A stretch of 64,000 bases of DNA from Lysobacterales bacterium (GTDB taxonomy: Bacteria > Pseudomonadota > Gammaproteobacteria > Xanthomonadales > Rhodanobacteraceae), in contig JAJPID010000039.1 of assembly GCA_021324945.1 (NCBI GenBank), positions 1 through 64,000 of the forward strand, written 5' to 3'. The translations under genes were made by a program, and so were the position numbers. This document shows, piece after piece, positions 56,889 to 64,000 of this stretch; within the stretch, counting starts at the first letter, position 1, and each line of letters begins with the position of its first letter. Below the pieces are notes generated by a model that saw only the letters and a list, made by a program, of their open reading frames with translations, was not told the DNA's origin and made no database searches.

Positions 56889-59213
56889 TCATTCGCGCCG
56901 CGCGCGTTCCGCTTCCGCGCGATCGTATTCGCGTTGCGTCGCCGCGCGAATCTGCGCCTCCACGCAGGCGATCGCGGTCATGTTGACTACGCGCCGCACC
57001 GTCGCCTGCGGCGTCAGCACGTGCGCGGGTTTGGCCACGCCCATCAGGATCGGCCCGATCACCACGCCATCGGCCAGCACACGCGTCATGTTGAAGGCGG
57101 TGTTGGCGGCATCCAGATTCGGAAACACGAACACATTGGCACGGCCATTCAAGCGCGAATTGGGAAACACGCGCTCGCGCAAGGCGGCATCCAGCGCCAG
57201 ATCGGCCTGCATCTCGCCTTCCACCTCGAGTTTCGGCACGCGCTGGCGGATCAGCCGCAGCGCTTCCTGCATCTTGCGCGCCGACGGGTTGTCGCGGCTG
57301 CCGAAGTTCGAGGCGGCCAGCAACGCGACCTTCGGTTCGATGCCGAACAATTTCAGGCGCAACGATGCCTGCAGGGTGGCGGTCGCGATCTGCTCGGCGT
57401 CCGGCTCGTCCTGCACGTGCGTGTCGACGAAGAAGTACGTGCCCGATTCGTTGGCGATCGCCGTCATCGAGGCCGGAGCGCCGAGGCCGCGATCCAGCCC
57501 GATCACGTCCAGCAAATAAGCGAGCTTCTTTTGATAGCGGCCGACCGTGCCGCAGATCATCGCATCGGCCTCACCGCGTTCCACCATCAGCGCGGCTATC
57601 ACGGTTGAGCGCGAGCGCACGATCGATTTCGCCAACGCCGGCGTGATGCCCCGCCGCTGCATCAAGTCGTAATAGTGCCGCCAATACGCGTCGAAGCGAG
57701 GATCGGAATGAATGTTGCACAGCTCAAAATCGCGGCCGGCTTCCAGCCGCAGGCCGATACGTTCGATGCGCCGCGCGATCACTTCGGGACGGCCGATCAG
57801 AATCGGTTGTGCGATTTTCTCGTCCACCACCGTCTGCACGGCGCGCAGCACGGTTTCCTCTTCACCTTCCGCGTACACCACGCGCTTGGGATCGTTTTTC
57901 GCGCGTTCGAACACCGGCTTCATGACCAGCCCGGTGCGGAACACGAACTGCATCAGCTTGTCGGTGTAGGCGTGCAAATCCGCGATCGGGCGCGTGGCAA
58001 CGCCCGATTCCATCGCGGCCTTCGCCACCGCCGGCGCGAGTTGCACCAACAGCCGTGGATCGAACGGCTGCGGAATCAGGTAATCCGGCCCGAAATGCGG
58101 CGGCTTGCCCCCGTAGGCACGCGCGGCGATATCGGACCCCTCACGCCGCGCCAGTTCCGCGATCGCGCGCACGCAGGCGACCTTCATCGCCTCGTTGATC
58201 GCCGTCGCGCCCACATCCAGCGCGCCGCGGAAGATGTACGGAAAACACAGCGCGTTGTTGACCTGGTTGGGAAAATCCGAGCGCCCGGTCGCGATCACGC
58301 AATCCGGGCGCACGCGCAGCGCCTCGTCGGGCATGATCTCGGGTGTGGGATTGGCCAGCGCCAGCACGATGGGTTTGTCCGCCATCATCGCCAGCATTTC
58401 GGGTTTGAGTACGCCGCCGGCGGAAAGGCCGAGAAATACGTCCGCGCCACGCACGATTTCCGCCAGCGTGCGGGCGTTGGTGTCGCGCGCGTAGCGCGCA
58501 CGATCGGCATCCATGCCTGCGCGCCCTTTGTAGAGCACACCATCGCGATCGATCGCCAGAATGTTTTCCGGCTTCACCCCCAGCGCGACCAGCATGTCGA
58601 GGCATGCGATGCCCGCCGCGCCCGCGCCGGCGTGCGCGATGCGCACGTCCTCGATTTTCTTGCCGACCACGCGCAGCGCGTTGATCAGCGCCGCGCCGAC
58701 GATGATCGCCGTGCCATGCTGGTCGTCGTGGAACACCGGAATCTTCATCCGTTCGCGCAACTTGCGCTCGACGATGAAGCACTCCGGCGCTTTGATGTCC
58801 TCCAGATTGATGCCGCCAAAGGTCGGCTCGAGTGAAGCGATGATGTCGACCAGCTTGTTCGGATCCTTCTCCGAAATCTCGATGTCGAACACATCGATGC
58901 CGGCGAACTTGCGGAACAGCACGCCCTTGCCTTCCATCACCGGCTTGCCGGCCAGCGGTCCGATGTCGCCCAAGCCCAGCACCGCGGTACCGTTGGTGAC
59001 CACGCCCACCAGATTGCCGCGCGCGGTGAGTTCGGAAGCTGCGCGCGGATCCTCGACGATGGCTTCGCAGGCGTAGGCCACGCCCGGCGAATACGCCAGC
59101 GACAACTCGCGCGCGTTCAACAGGGATTTCGTCGGCGTGACGCGAATCTTGCCCGCCGGTGCGTGCCGGTGGTATTCGAGCGCAGCTTGTTTGAGTTCCT
59201 CGGGCAGGGGCAT
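56889..59213 (-). CDS. maeB: NADP-dependent malic enzyme with phosphotransacetylase-like domain
   Basis: 774 residues. The N-terminal malic domain (about 1-430) has [30 protein letters not shown], a NAD(P)-binding region ([15 protein letters not shown]) and [15 protein letters not shown]. The C-terminal 340 residues form a phosphotransacetylase-like domain ([15 protein letters not shown]), probably regulatory. It converts malate to pyruvate with NADP. It precedes aceE by 45 bases, so pyruvate formation and use are likely co-expressed. Confidence 0.94.
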   Translation of the reverse strand: MPLPEELKQAALEYHRHAPAGKIRVTPTKSLLNARELSLAYSPGVAYACEAIVEDPRAASELTARGNLVGVVTNGTAVLGLGDIGPLAGKPVMEGKGVLFRKFAGIDVFDIEISEKDPNKLVDIIASLEPTFGGINLEDIKAPECFIVERKLRERMKIPVFHDDQHGTAIIVGAALINALRVVGKKIEDVRIAHAGAGAAGIACLDMLVALGVKPENILAIDRDGVLYKGRAGMDADRARYARDTNARTLAEIVRGADVFLGLSAGGVLKPEMLAMMADKPIVLALANPTPEIMPDEALRVRPDCVIATGRSDFPNQVNNALCFPYIFRGALDVGATAINEAMKVACVRAIAELARREGSDIAARAYGGKPPHFGPDYLIPQPFDPRLLVQLAPAVAKAAMESGVATRPIADLHAYTDKLMQFVFRTGLVMKPVFERAKNDPKRVVYAEGEEETVLRAVQTVVDEKIAQPILIGRPEVIARRIERIGLRLEAGRDFELCNIHSDPRFDAYWRHYYDLMQRRGITPALAKSIVRSRSTVIAALMVERGEADAMICGTVGRYQKKLAYLLDVIGLDRGLGAPASMTAIANESGTYFFVDTHVQDEPDAEQIATATLQASLRLKLFGIEPKVALLAASNFGSRDNPSARKMQEALRLIRQRVPKLEVEGEMQADLALDAALRERVFPNSRLNGRANVFVFPNLDAANTAFNMTRVLADGVVIGPILMGVAKPAHVLTPQATVRRVVNMTAIACVEAQIRAATQREYDRAEAERARRE

Positions 59214-59220
59214 GCGTGCA

Positions 59221-59274
59221 GCAAACGCGAAGCGGTTTGCGAATATACCACGTGCCCCGCAAAGCCTTGCGGGG
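59221..59274. other. Paired hairpins upstream of maeB
   Basis: Two inverted repeats precede the maeB start: one with GCAAAC/GTTTGC ends at 59221-59240 and CCCCGCAA-AGCC-TTGCGGGG at 59255-59274. They could form a leader structure in maeB mRNA or be terminators for transcription from upstream; no T run follows. Confidence 0.35.
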
Positions 59275-59334
59275 AAAGGCTCTCCGCGCTCAACGTTCCG
59301 TCAAGGGCGTCGGTGACCTGATGAAAAATGGACC

Positions 59335-59640
59335 TCACCCCTTTTTTGGATTGAGCGCATCGTCACTCAGCGTCTGCGTCATGGTGGTCGCAGTGGCCGC
59401 GTTCGAGTTGTTCGCGCCCCACCGTCAACGCCACTTGCGAAATGGAGCCGGAGGTATACGAGTAACTCGCCTTGTTGCCGTCGGGATAGTTGGAAGACCG
59501 TCAGTTGTCCGGTGTTGGTATAGCTGTAACCGAGCGAATACGTCGTACCATCGACGGTGAAACCACGGCCTTGAATCCACTTTGGTCGCTTGATCCGCGC
59601 CGGCAATCTTCACGTCAAGCGATTCATGCGCTGTCCCAAT
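59335..59640 (-). pseudogene. Frameshifted RHS/YD-repeat fragment
   Basis: Pieces of one RHS-type sequence lie in three minus-strand frames: GFTVDGTTYSLGYSYTNTGQ (LT) to about 59500, then NYPDGNKASYSYTSGSISQV (ALTV), then ANNSNAATATTMTQTLSDDA (LNPKKG) to a TGA at 59335-59337. The YSYTNTGQLT and YPDGNKASYSYTSG words are the YD-repeat hallmark. No adjoining RHS core or toxin is present. It begins immediately after, and overlaps slightly, the stop of the QEGLA gene. Confidence 0.7.
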
Positions 59641-60880
59641 CTCCGATCCGTCCCATCCTGATCCGATTCGCGAACAGCGAGAACGCCAGCTTGCCCGCCA
59701 GCCCGTGCGACTGCTGCAACCACGGTGGCACATATTTCGGCGCGATGATCGAACCGTCGGCGAAGCAGGGCTTCAAGGCGATCACGTCTTCCAGTGCGAA
59801 CTTGCCGGCGAACAGGTTGCGCAGCAGATCCAGCCGCCGGCGCTTGAATGCCCAGCGGAAGAACGTGTGTACGGTCAGCAATCCGGCGAGATACACATTG
59901 TCCTTGGTGAATGCCGCGCCGCCGCCCGGCGGCACCCCGCGGAACACGCGCTGCGTGGAAGTGAAGCTGTCATTCTCGCTTTGTCCGTGCTCGCGGAAAT
60001 AGCGGAACACTTCGATGAAATCCGCGCCCTGCAACGCCATCTCGATCGCGAGGATGCGCAAGCTGATGCGTTTCAAGCGCGCGATGTCGATCGAGCCCGA
60101 CATCAGTTCGGCAAATACGGCCAGCCCTTCCTGGGTCGCGGTGACCCGGGGCGAAGTTCGCGAGAGCGACTGCAACACCGGCTGCGCGCGGCCATTCAAC
60201 GCGGTCAGGCTGTGCACAAAAGCTTCGTGAGCCAGCAACTGGTTGCGGTCGTATTCGTTGAAGGAGGTCGAGGCGCGGATGCGAATGCGCGCGGCACCGG
60301 CCGCGGCCTTGGCGGTCAACTGATCGTCCAGTTCCACCTTGACCACGCCGGCACCGAAGAAAGCGTCGACTTCGCGCTGTACTTCATCGCGCAAGCGCGG
60401 CGCGGAGATCGCGCGATCGTCGGCATCCGCGCCCAAACCATCGCCTAGCTTCTCTGCGATCGACAGGAAATATTTCGCGGCATCCAGATTGGTGTGCGAA
60501 CCGCCCGGCAGTGCGTCATCCGGCTTGCCGTAAAGCGCGATCGAGCACGCGGTGAACGCCGGCCTGCCGATCGCTTCCAGCATCGATGCGGCGAGGTTCC
60601 ACGACTGCGCGCTGCGTTGCAGATACGCGCCGAGCGGATGCGCGGCATCGGCAAGATTCGCGATCTGATCCAGCTCCGCGCGCTGCGCGGAAAAATCAGG
60701 GCACGCGTATTCGATCTTCGGCAGCGCCTCGCGCCCGTTGCCGAGGTTCTCTAGGAACTTCCTCTCCACGCGCGCCGGCCACGCCACCGCGCCCAGCACG
60801 TGCATGCCGCGCACCGCTTCGACAAGCCGCTTGTCCAGTGCGGCGTAGTGCGCGAGTTCCGCGGAGGACGCGGCGCTCAT
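59624..60880 (-). CDS. QEGLA-motif (DUF1704, flavohemoglobin expression-modulating) protein
   Basis: About 418 residues. The family is identified by TQEGLAVFAELMSGSID, preceded by a HE-containing helix (NQLLAHEAFVHSLTALNG) that looks metallopeptidase-like. Members have been annotated as flavohemoglobin expression-modulating; the biochemical reaction is unknown and often the gene sits with an ATP-grasp protein. Here the only ATP-grasp gene is 14 kb away. The start overlaps rsgA by 4 bases. Confidence 0.85.
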   Translation of the reverse strand: MSAASSAELAHYAALDKRLVEAVRGMHVLGAVAWPARVERKFLENLGNGREALPKIEYACPDFSAQRAELDQIANLADAAHPLGAYLQRSAQSWNLAASMLEAIGRPAFTACSIALYGKPDDALPGGSHTNLDAAKYFLSIAEKLGDGLGADADDRAISAPRLRDEVQREVDAFFGAGVVKVELDDQLTAKAAAGAARIRIRASTSFNEYDRNQLLAHEAFVHSLTALNGRAQPVLQSLSRTSPRVTATQEGLAVFAELMSGSIDIARLKRISLRILAIEMALQGADFIEVFRYFREHGQSENDSFTSTQRVFRGVPPGGGAAFTKDNVYLAGLLTVHTFFRWAFKRRRLDLLRNLFAGKFALEDVIALKPCFADGSIIAPKYVPPWLQQSHGLAGKLAFSLFANRIRMGRIGDWDSA

Positions 60881-61938
60881 TTGCGCTCGCGGTCGCGGTA
60901 AAGCTGCCGCAGTCCTTTCGACAGCGCCTTGGATTCGCCCTTGCGTTGCAGACGCGCTTCCAGCGCGTCGGATTGCGCTTCGCGCTCGTCGCGCAGTTTC
61001 AGGTAATTGCGGAAGCGGCCTGCATCGAGCTCGCCGGATTCGATCGCGGCGCGCACTGCGCAGCCGGGTTCGTTGCCGTGATTGCAATCGGTGAAGCGGC
61101 AGCGCGCGGCCAATGCGTCGATGTCGGCGAACACGTCCAGCTCTTCCTCGCCGGTGAGTTTCAGTTCGCGCATGCCGGGCGTGTCGATCAGGCAGGCGCC
61201 GCAGGACAGCAGCAGCAGCGCGCGATGCGTGGTGGTGTGACGGCCGCGGTCATCGCTGGCGCGCACTTCGCGCGTGGTCATACGCGATTCGCCCAGCAAT
61301 GTGTTCGTCAACGTCGATTTGCCGGCGCCCGAAGAGCCGACCAGCACTGCCGTGATGCCGGGTTGCAGGTATCGATCCAGCACTGTAACGCTCGCTGCGT
61401 CCTTGCCGTTGATCGCGTGCAATGGCACGCCGGGCAAACGCGCGGCGAGTTGCGCAGACGCCTCCCCCGCGTGCGCGGCTTCGACCTTGTCGAGCTTAGT
61501 CAGCACGATCACCGGTTGCGCGCCGCTGCCTTCAGTCAGCGCGAGATAGCGCTCTGCGCGCGCGGGATTGAAGTCGCCGTCCAGGCCCATCAACACGAAC
61601 ACGATGTCGATATTCGCGGCGATGATCTGGCGCGTATAGCGTTCGCCCGCGGCCGCGCGCGTCAGTGCCCCGCGGCGCGGCAGCACTTCTACGATATGCG
61701 GCGGCGATCCGCTTTCGACGATCACGAAATCGCCCACTGCCGGACGCTCAGCCGGATCGAGGCCGCGTTTCAGGAAACGCGGCGCGGGCTGAGCGTTGAA
61801 CGTTCGTGTACCGTCGTGCACTTCGTAACCGGCGCGATGCTGCGCGGTCACGCGCGCGAGACAGTGCGCTCCGGCGAGCGCGGGCAACTCGCCGCGCCAA
61901 CCGAAGCGGCCGGGATCGGGCTGCAATTCATTCTGCAT
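60877..61938 (-). CDS. rsgA: Ribosome small-subunit-dependent GTPase A
   Basis: 353 residues. N-terminal OB fold, circularly permuted GTPase with TKLDKVEA (G4), SSGAGKST (G1; VLVGSSGAGKST) and DTPGMREL (G3), and a C-terminal zinc knuckle (CRFTDCNHGNEPGC). It checks late 30S assembly. ATG 61938 is used; the frame upstream to 62172 is not conserved and overlaps the aminotransferase leader. Confidence 0.94.
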   Translation of the reverse strand: MQNELQPDPGRFGWRGELPALAGAHCLARVTAQHRAGYEVHDGTRTFNAQPAPRFLKRGLDPAERPAVGDFVIVESGSPPHIVEVLPRRGALTRAAAGERYTRQIIAANIDIVFVLMGLDGDFNPARAERYLALTEGSGAQPVIVLTKLDKVEAAHAGEASAQLAARLPGVPLHAINGKDAASVTVLDRYLQPGITAVLVGSSGAGKSTLTNTLLGESRMTTREVRASDDRGRHTTTHRALLLLSCGACLIDTPGMRELKLTGEEELDVFADIDALAARCRFTDCNHGNEPGCAVRAAIESGELDAGRFRNYLKLRDEREAQSDALEARLQRKGESKALSKGLRQLYRDRERK

Positions 61939-62010
61939 CGGAGCGGATGTTATGCGAATCCGCGGCCGCAAGGCTGCTACGATGCCGGTCTTTTCCTCGC
62001 GGTGCCTTCG

Positions 62011-63249
62011 ATGCAAGCTCCGATTTTGCCCAGTTCCCGGCTGGCGCAGGTGCGCTACGAAATCCGCGGCGCACTGGCGCAGCGCGCGCGAGAGATCGAG
62101 GCGGCCGGCCACGTGGTGCTGAAACTCAACATCGGCAATCCCGGACGCTTCGGCTTTCGCGCACCCGCGCATCTACTCGATGCGTTTTCTTCGCGTCTGC
62201 CGGACAGCGACGGCTACTGCCACGAGCAGGGGCTGGAGGAAGCGCGCGAGGCGATCGCCGCGCAGCAGCGCGCGCGTGGCGCGCACGTTGTGGACATCGA
62301 GCGCGTGTTCGTGGGCAACGGCGTCAGCGAACTGATCGACCTTTCGCTGCGCTCGGTGCTGGAGCCCGGCGACGAAGTGCTACTGCCTTCACCGGATTAT
62401 CCGTTGTGGAGTGCGGCGACGATCTTGAACGGCGGCGTACCGCGTTACTACGCCTGCCCCGCCGCGCGTTCGCACCTGCCGGATGCGGACGAGATCGACA
62501 CGCTGTGCAACTCACGTACGCGCGCAATCGTGCTGATCAATCCGAACAATCCGACCGGCGCGGTGTATCCGCGCGAATTGCTCGCGGCGATCGTCGAAGT
62601 CGCCGCACGCCGCAATCTGCTGCTGTTCTGCGACGAGATCTACCACGGCATCCTCTACGACGATGCGCGCTTCACGCCCTTGGCGAGTTTGACGGGCGAG
62701 TTGCCGTGCCTGTCGTTCGGCGGATTGTCAAAGGTGCACCGCGTCTGCGGCTGGCGCGCCGGCTGGTTGTCGCTGTCGGGATCTATCAAACGCGTCGCGC
62801 CGCTGCAACACGCACTGCAATTGCTGGCGGCGCTGCGGCTGTGCGCCAACGTGCCGGCACAGTGGGCGATCGCGCCTGCGTTGAATGGCCCTGACACGAT
62901 TTCCGCATTGATCGCGCCGGGCGGCCGTCTGCACGCATCGCGGCAGGCCGCGATCGCAAGCGTGGCGCGCAGCGAATTCCTGGAAATGGTCGCGCCGCGC
63001 GGCGCGCTGTATGCGTTTCCCGCCGTGCGCTCAGATGCGTTGCCCGATTTCGACGACACGGAATTCGCGTTGCGCCTGCTGGAAGAAGAGCACGCGCTGG
63101 TGGTGCCGGGATCCAGTTTCAACCTGCACAACAGCCGGCATTTCCGCATCACGCTGCTGCCGCAAGCCGATGTTATTTCTGACGTGTTCGCTCGTATCGA
63201 GCGCATGCTCGCGCGTACGGCGCAAATCCGCGCACGGCGGGTGGCCTGA
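62011..63249 (+). CDS. PLP-dependent class I/II aminotransferase, AlaA-like
   Basis: 412 residues. PLP fold type I with NPNNPTGAVY and the Schiff-base lysine in SFGGLSKVHRVCGWRAGW. The N-terminus (REIEAAGHVVLKLNIGNPGR) matches the alanine-aminotransferase AlaA/AlaC group. It may interconvert alanine and pyruvate; substrate is inferred. It is divergent from rsgA and followed 2 bases later by the SGNH hydrolase. Confidence 0.9.
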   Translation: MQAPILPSSRLAQVRYEIRGALAQRAREIEAAGHVVLKLNIGNPGRFGFRAPAHLLDAFSSRLPDSDGYCHEQGLEEAREAIAAQQRARGAHVVDIERVFVGNGVSELIDLSLRSVLEPGDEVLLPSPDYPLWSAATILNGGVPRYYACPAARSHLPDADEIDTLCNSRTRAIVLINPNNPTGAVYPRELLAAIVEVAARRNLLLFCDEIYHGILYDDARFTPLASLTGELPCLSFGGLSKVHRVCGWRAGWLSLSGSIKRVAPLQHALQLLAALRLCANVPAQWAIAPALNGPDTISALIAPGGRLHASRQAAIASVARSEFLEMVAPRGALYAFPAVRSDALPDFDDTEFALRLLEEEHALVVPGSSFNLHNSRHFRITLLPQADVISDVFARIERMLARTAQIRARRVA

Positions 63250-63251
63250 AC

Positions 63252-63878
63252 GTGTCCGCCCGGTTTTTGGCGTTGGGCGATTCCTACACCATCGGCGAAG
63301 GTGTGGGCTTGAACGAACGCTGGCCAATGCAACTGGCCGCGCGCTTGCGCGATGGTGGAATCGACATCGACGAGCTGCAGATCATTGCACGCACCGGCTG
63401 GACGACTGACGAATTGTCGGGGGCGATGGATGCGGCGCAGTTCGAACCGCCCTATGCACTGGTTACGCTGCTGATTGGCGTCAACAATCAGTATCGCGAA
63501 CGTGCTCTGGATGAATATCGCAAGCAATTTCGCGGGCTGCTGAATCGCGCAGTCGCGCTGGCGGGCGGTGAGCCCGGGCACGCGATCGCGATTTCAATTC
63601 CCGACTGGGGCGTCACGCCGTTCGCGCGCGGCGAAGGCCGCGATGCGCAAGCGGTCGCGGCGCAGATCGATGCATTCAACGCGATTGCACAAACGGAAGC
63701 GGCTGCGCGCGGCGCGCACTGGGTCGATGTCACCGGCATCTCTCGCGACCCGCAGATACGCAGCCTGCTGGTCGCGGATGGGCTACATCCTTCCGGCGCG
63801 CAATATTCGCGCTGGGTGGATGCGATCGCGCCTGTGGCTGCGGAAATTCTGCGGCGCCAAAACGCGACACGCGCGTAG
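63252..63878 (+). CDS. SGNH/GDSL-type hydrolase
   Basis: 208 residues, GTG start. Block I is GDSYTIGEG (nucleophile Ser), block III GVNNQYR, and block V DGLHPS with the catalytic Asp and His. Cytosolic, no signal peptide; probably an esterase or lipase-like enzyme. It starts 2 bases after the aminotransferase stop. Its TAG stop (63876-63878) lies inside a GTAG REP element. Confidence 0.88.
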   Translation: MSARFLALGDSYTIGEGVGLNERWPMQLAARLRDGGIDIDELQIIARTGWTTDELSGAMDAAQFEPPYALVTLLIGVNNQYRERALDEYRKQFRGLLNRAVALAGGEPGHAIAISIPDWGVTPFARGEGRDAQAVAAQIDAFNAIAQTEAAARGAHWVDVTGISRDPQIRSLLVADGLHPSGAQYSRWVDAIAPVAAEILRRQNATRA

Positions 63879-63934
63879 GGCGGATTTCGGCCGCCGCAAT
63901 CGACGCCGAATCGGCGGGCAAAGCCCCTGCATCA
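63875..63934. repeat. REP-type element, copy 2, reversed, containing both flanking stop codons
   Basis: GTAGGGCGGATTTCGGCCGC starts at 63875; the TAG of GTAG is the stop of the SGNH gene. The other end, read on the minus strand, is TGATGCAGGGGC, where TGA (63932-63934) ends the partial minus-strand gene. Between them is a second stem-like region (CGACGCCGAATCGGCGGGC). This is the reverse of the arrangement at 53908-53973. Confidence 0.7.
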
Positions 63935-64000
63935 TCCGGCAAAACCACCGCTTTCCAGAAACGCCTGTTCGTCCGGCGTTGTCTCTCGGCCCAGCGCGGC
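63932..64000 (-). CDS. C-terminal end of an unidentified protein, cut by the window edge
   Basis: The minus-strand frame entering from the right edge reads AALGRETTPDEQAFLESGGF (AG) and stops at TGA 63932-63934. The composition is protein-like and the stop is embedded in the REP element, but 22 residues are too few to name the family. Confidence 0.5.
   Translation of the reverse strand, partial: AALGRETTPDEQAFLESGGFAG

Overview
The window looks like chromosomal DNA of a gammaproteobacterium of the order Xanthomonadales, probably near Rhodanobacteraceae. That placement is an inference from high GC, gene families and gene order: mreBCD-mrdA-rodA, the hemD-hemX-hemY to mltB-rlpA-dacC-ybeD-lipB-lipA chain, parA-parB-rsmG, a class II NrdJ reductase, and an E3 subunit carrying its own lipoyl domain. 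No rRNA, tRNA, CRISPR array, prophage, plasmid function or intact transposase was found. It is mostly housekeeping DNA with a looser accessory stretch at about 39.6-53 kb.

Layout. 0-7.2 kb: B12-dependent ribonucleotide reductase, a DegP/DegQ protease, a PstS-like binding protein ending in LysM, and an M17 aminopeptidase. 7.3-18.2 kb: a long minus-strand chain for heme (hemD, hemX, hemY), septal and murein enzymes (mltB, rlpA, dacC), ybeD, lipoate (lipB, lipA) and protease prc. 18.3-26.4 kb: small enzymes, a glycosyltransferase, an ECF sigma factor with its DUF3379 partner, parB-parA-rsmG, a short SPFH protein and hemB. 26.6-32.4 kb: the rod-shape operon. 32.7-39.6 kb: an adenosine-kinase-like PfkB, a decayed SIS-domain regulator, and aceF-mscS-lpd followed upstream by a second MscS channel; lpd carries a frameshift and a premature stop. 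39.6-53.9 kb: exported small proteins, lipoproteins, a one-component TPR regulator, an ATP-grasp protein, EamA and MFS transporters, a LysR regulator and a frameshifted two-PepSY protein. 54-64 kb: maeB-aceE, an RHS/YD-repeat relic, a QEGLA-motif protein, rsgA, an aminotransferase and an SGNH hydrolase.

How it works together. Two minus-strand operons supply the elongation and septal wall machinery. Pyruvate metabolism is split: maeB-aceE (pyruvate formation and E1) lies about 15 kb from aceF-lpd (E2, E3). LipA and LipB provide the lipoyl groups that E2 and E3 carry.

The most unusual content is non-coding. Several families of short palindromic or dispersed repeats recur in the window. In one REP-type family, both copies sit between convergent genes and contain the stop codons of both flanking genes. 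Broken genes (lpd, the SIS regulator, the PepSY protein, the RHS relic) could be real decay or indel errors in the assembly; the sequence alone cannot settle this.
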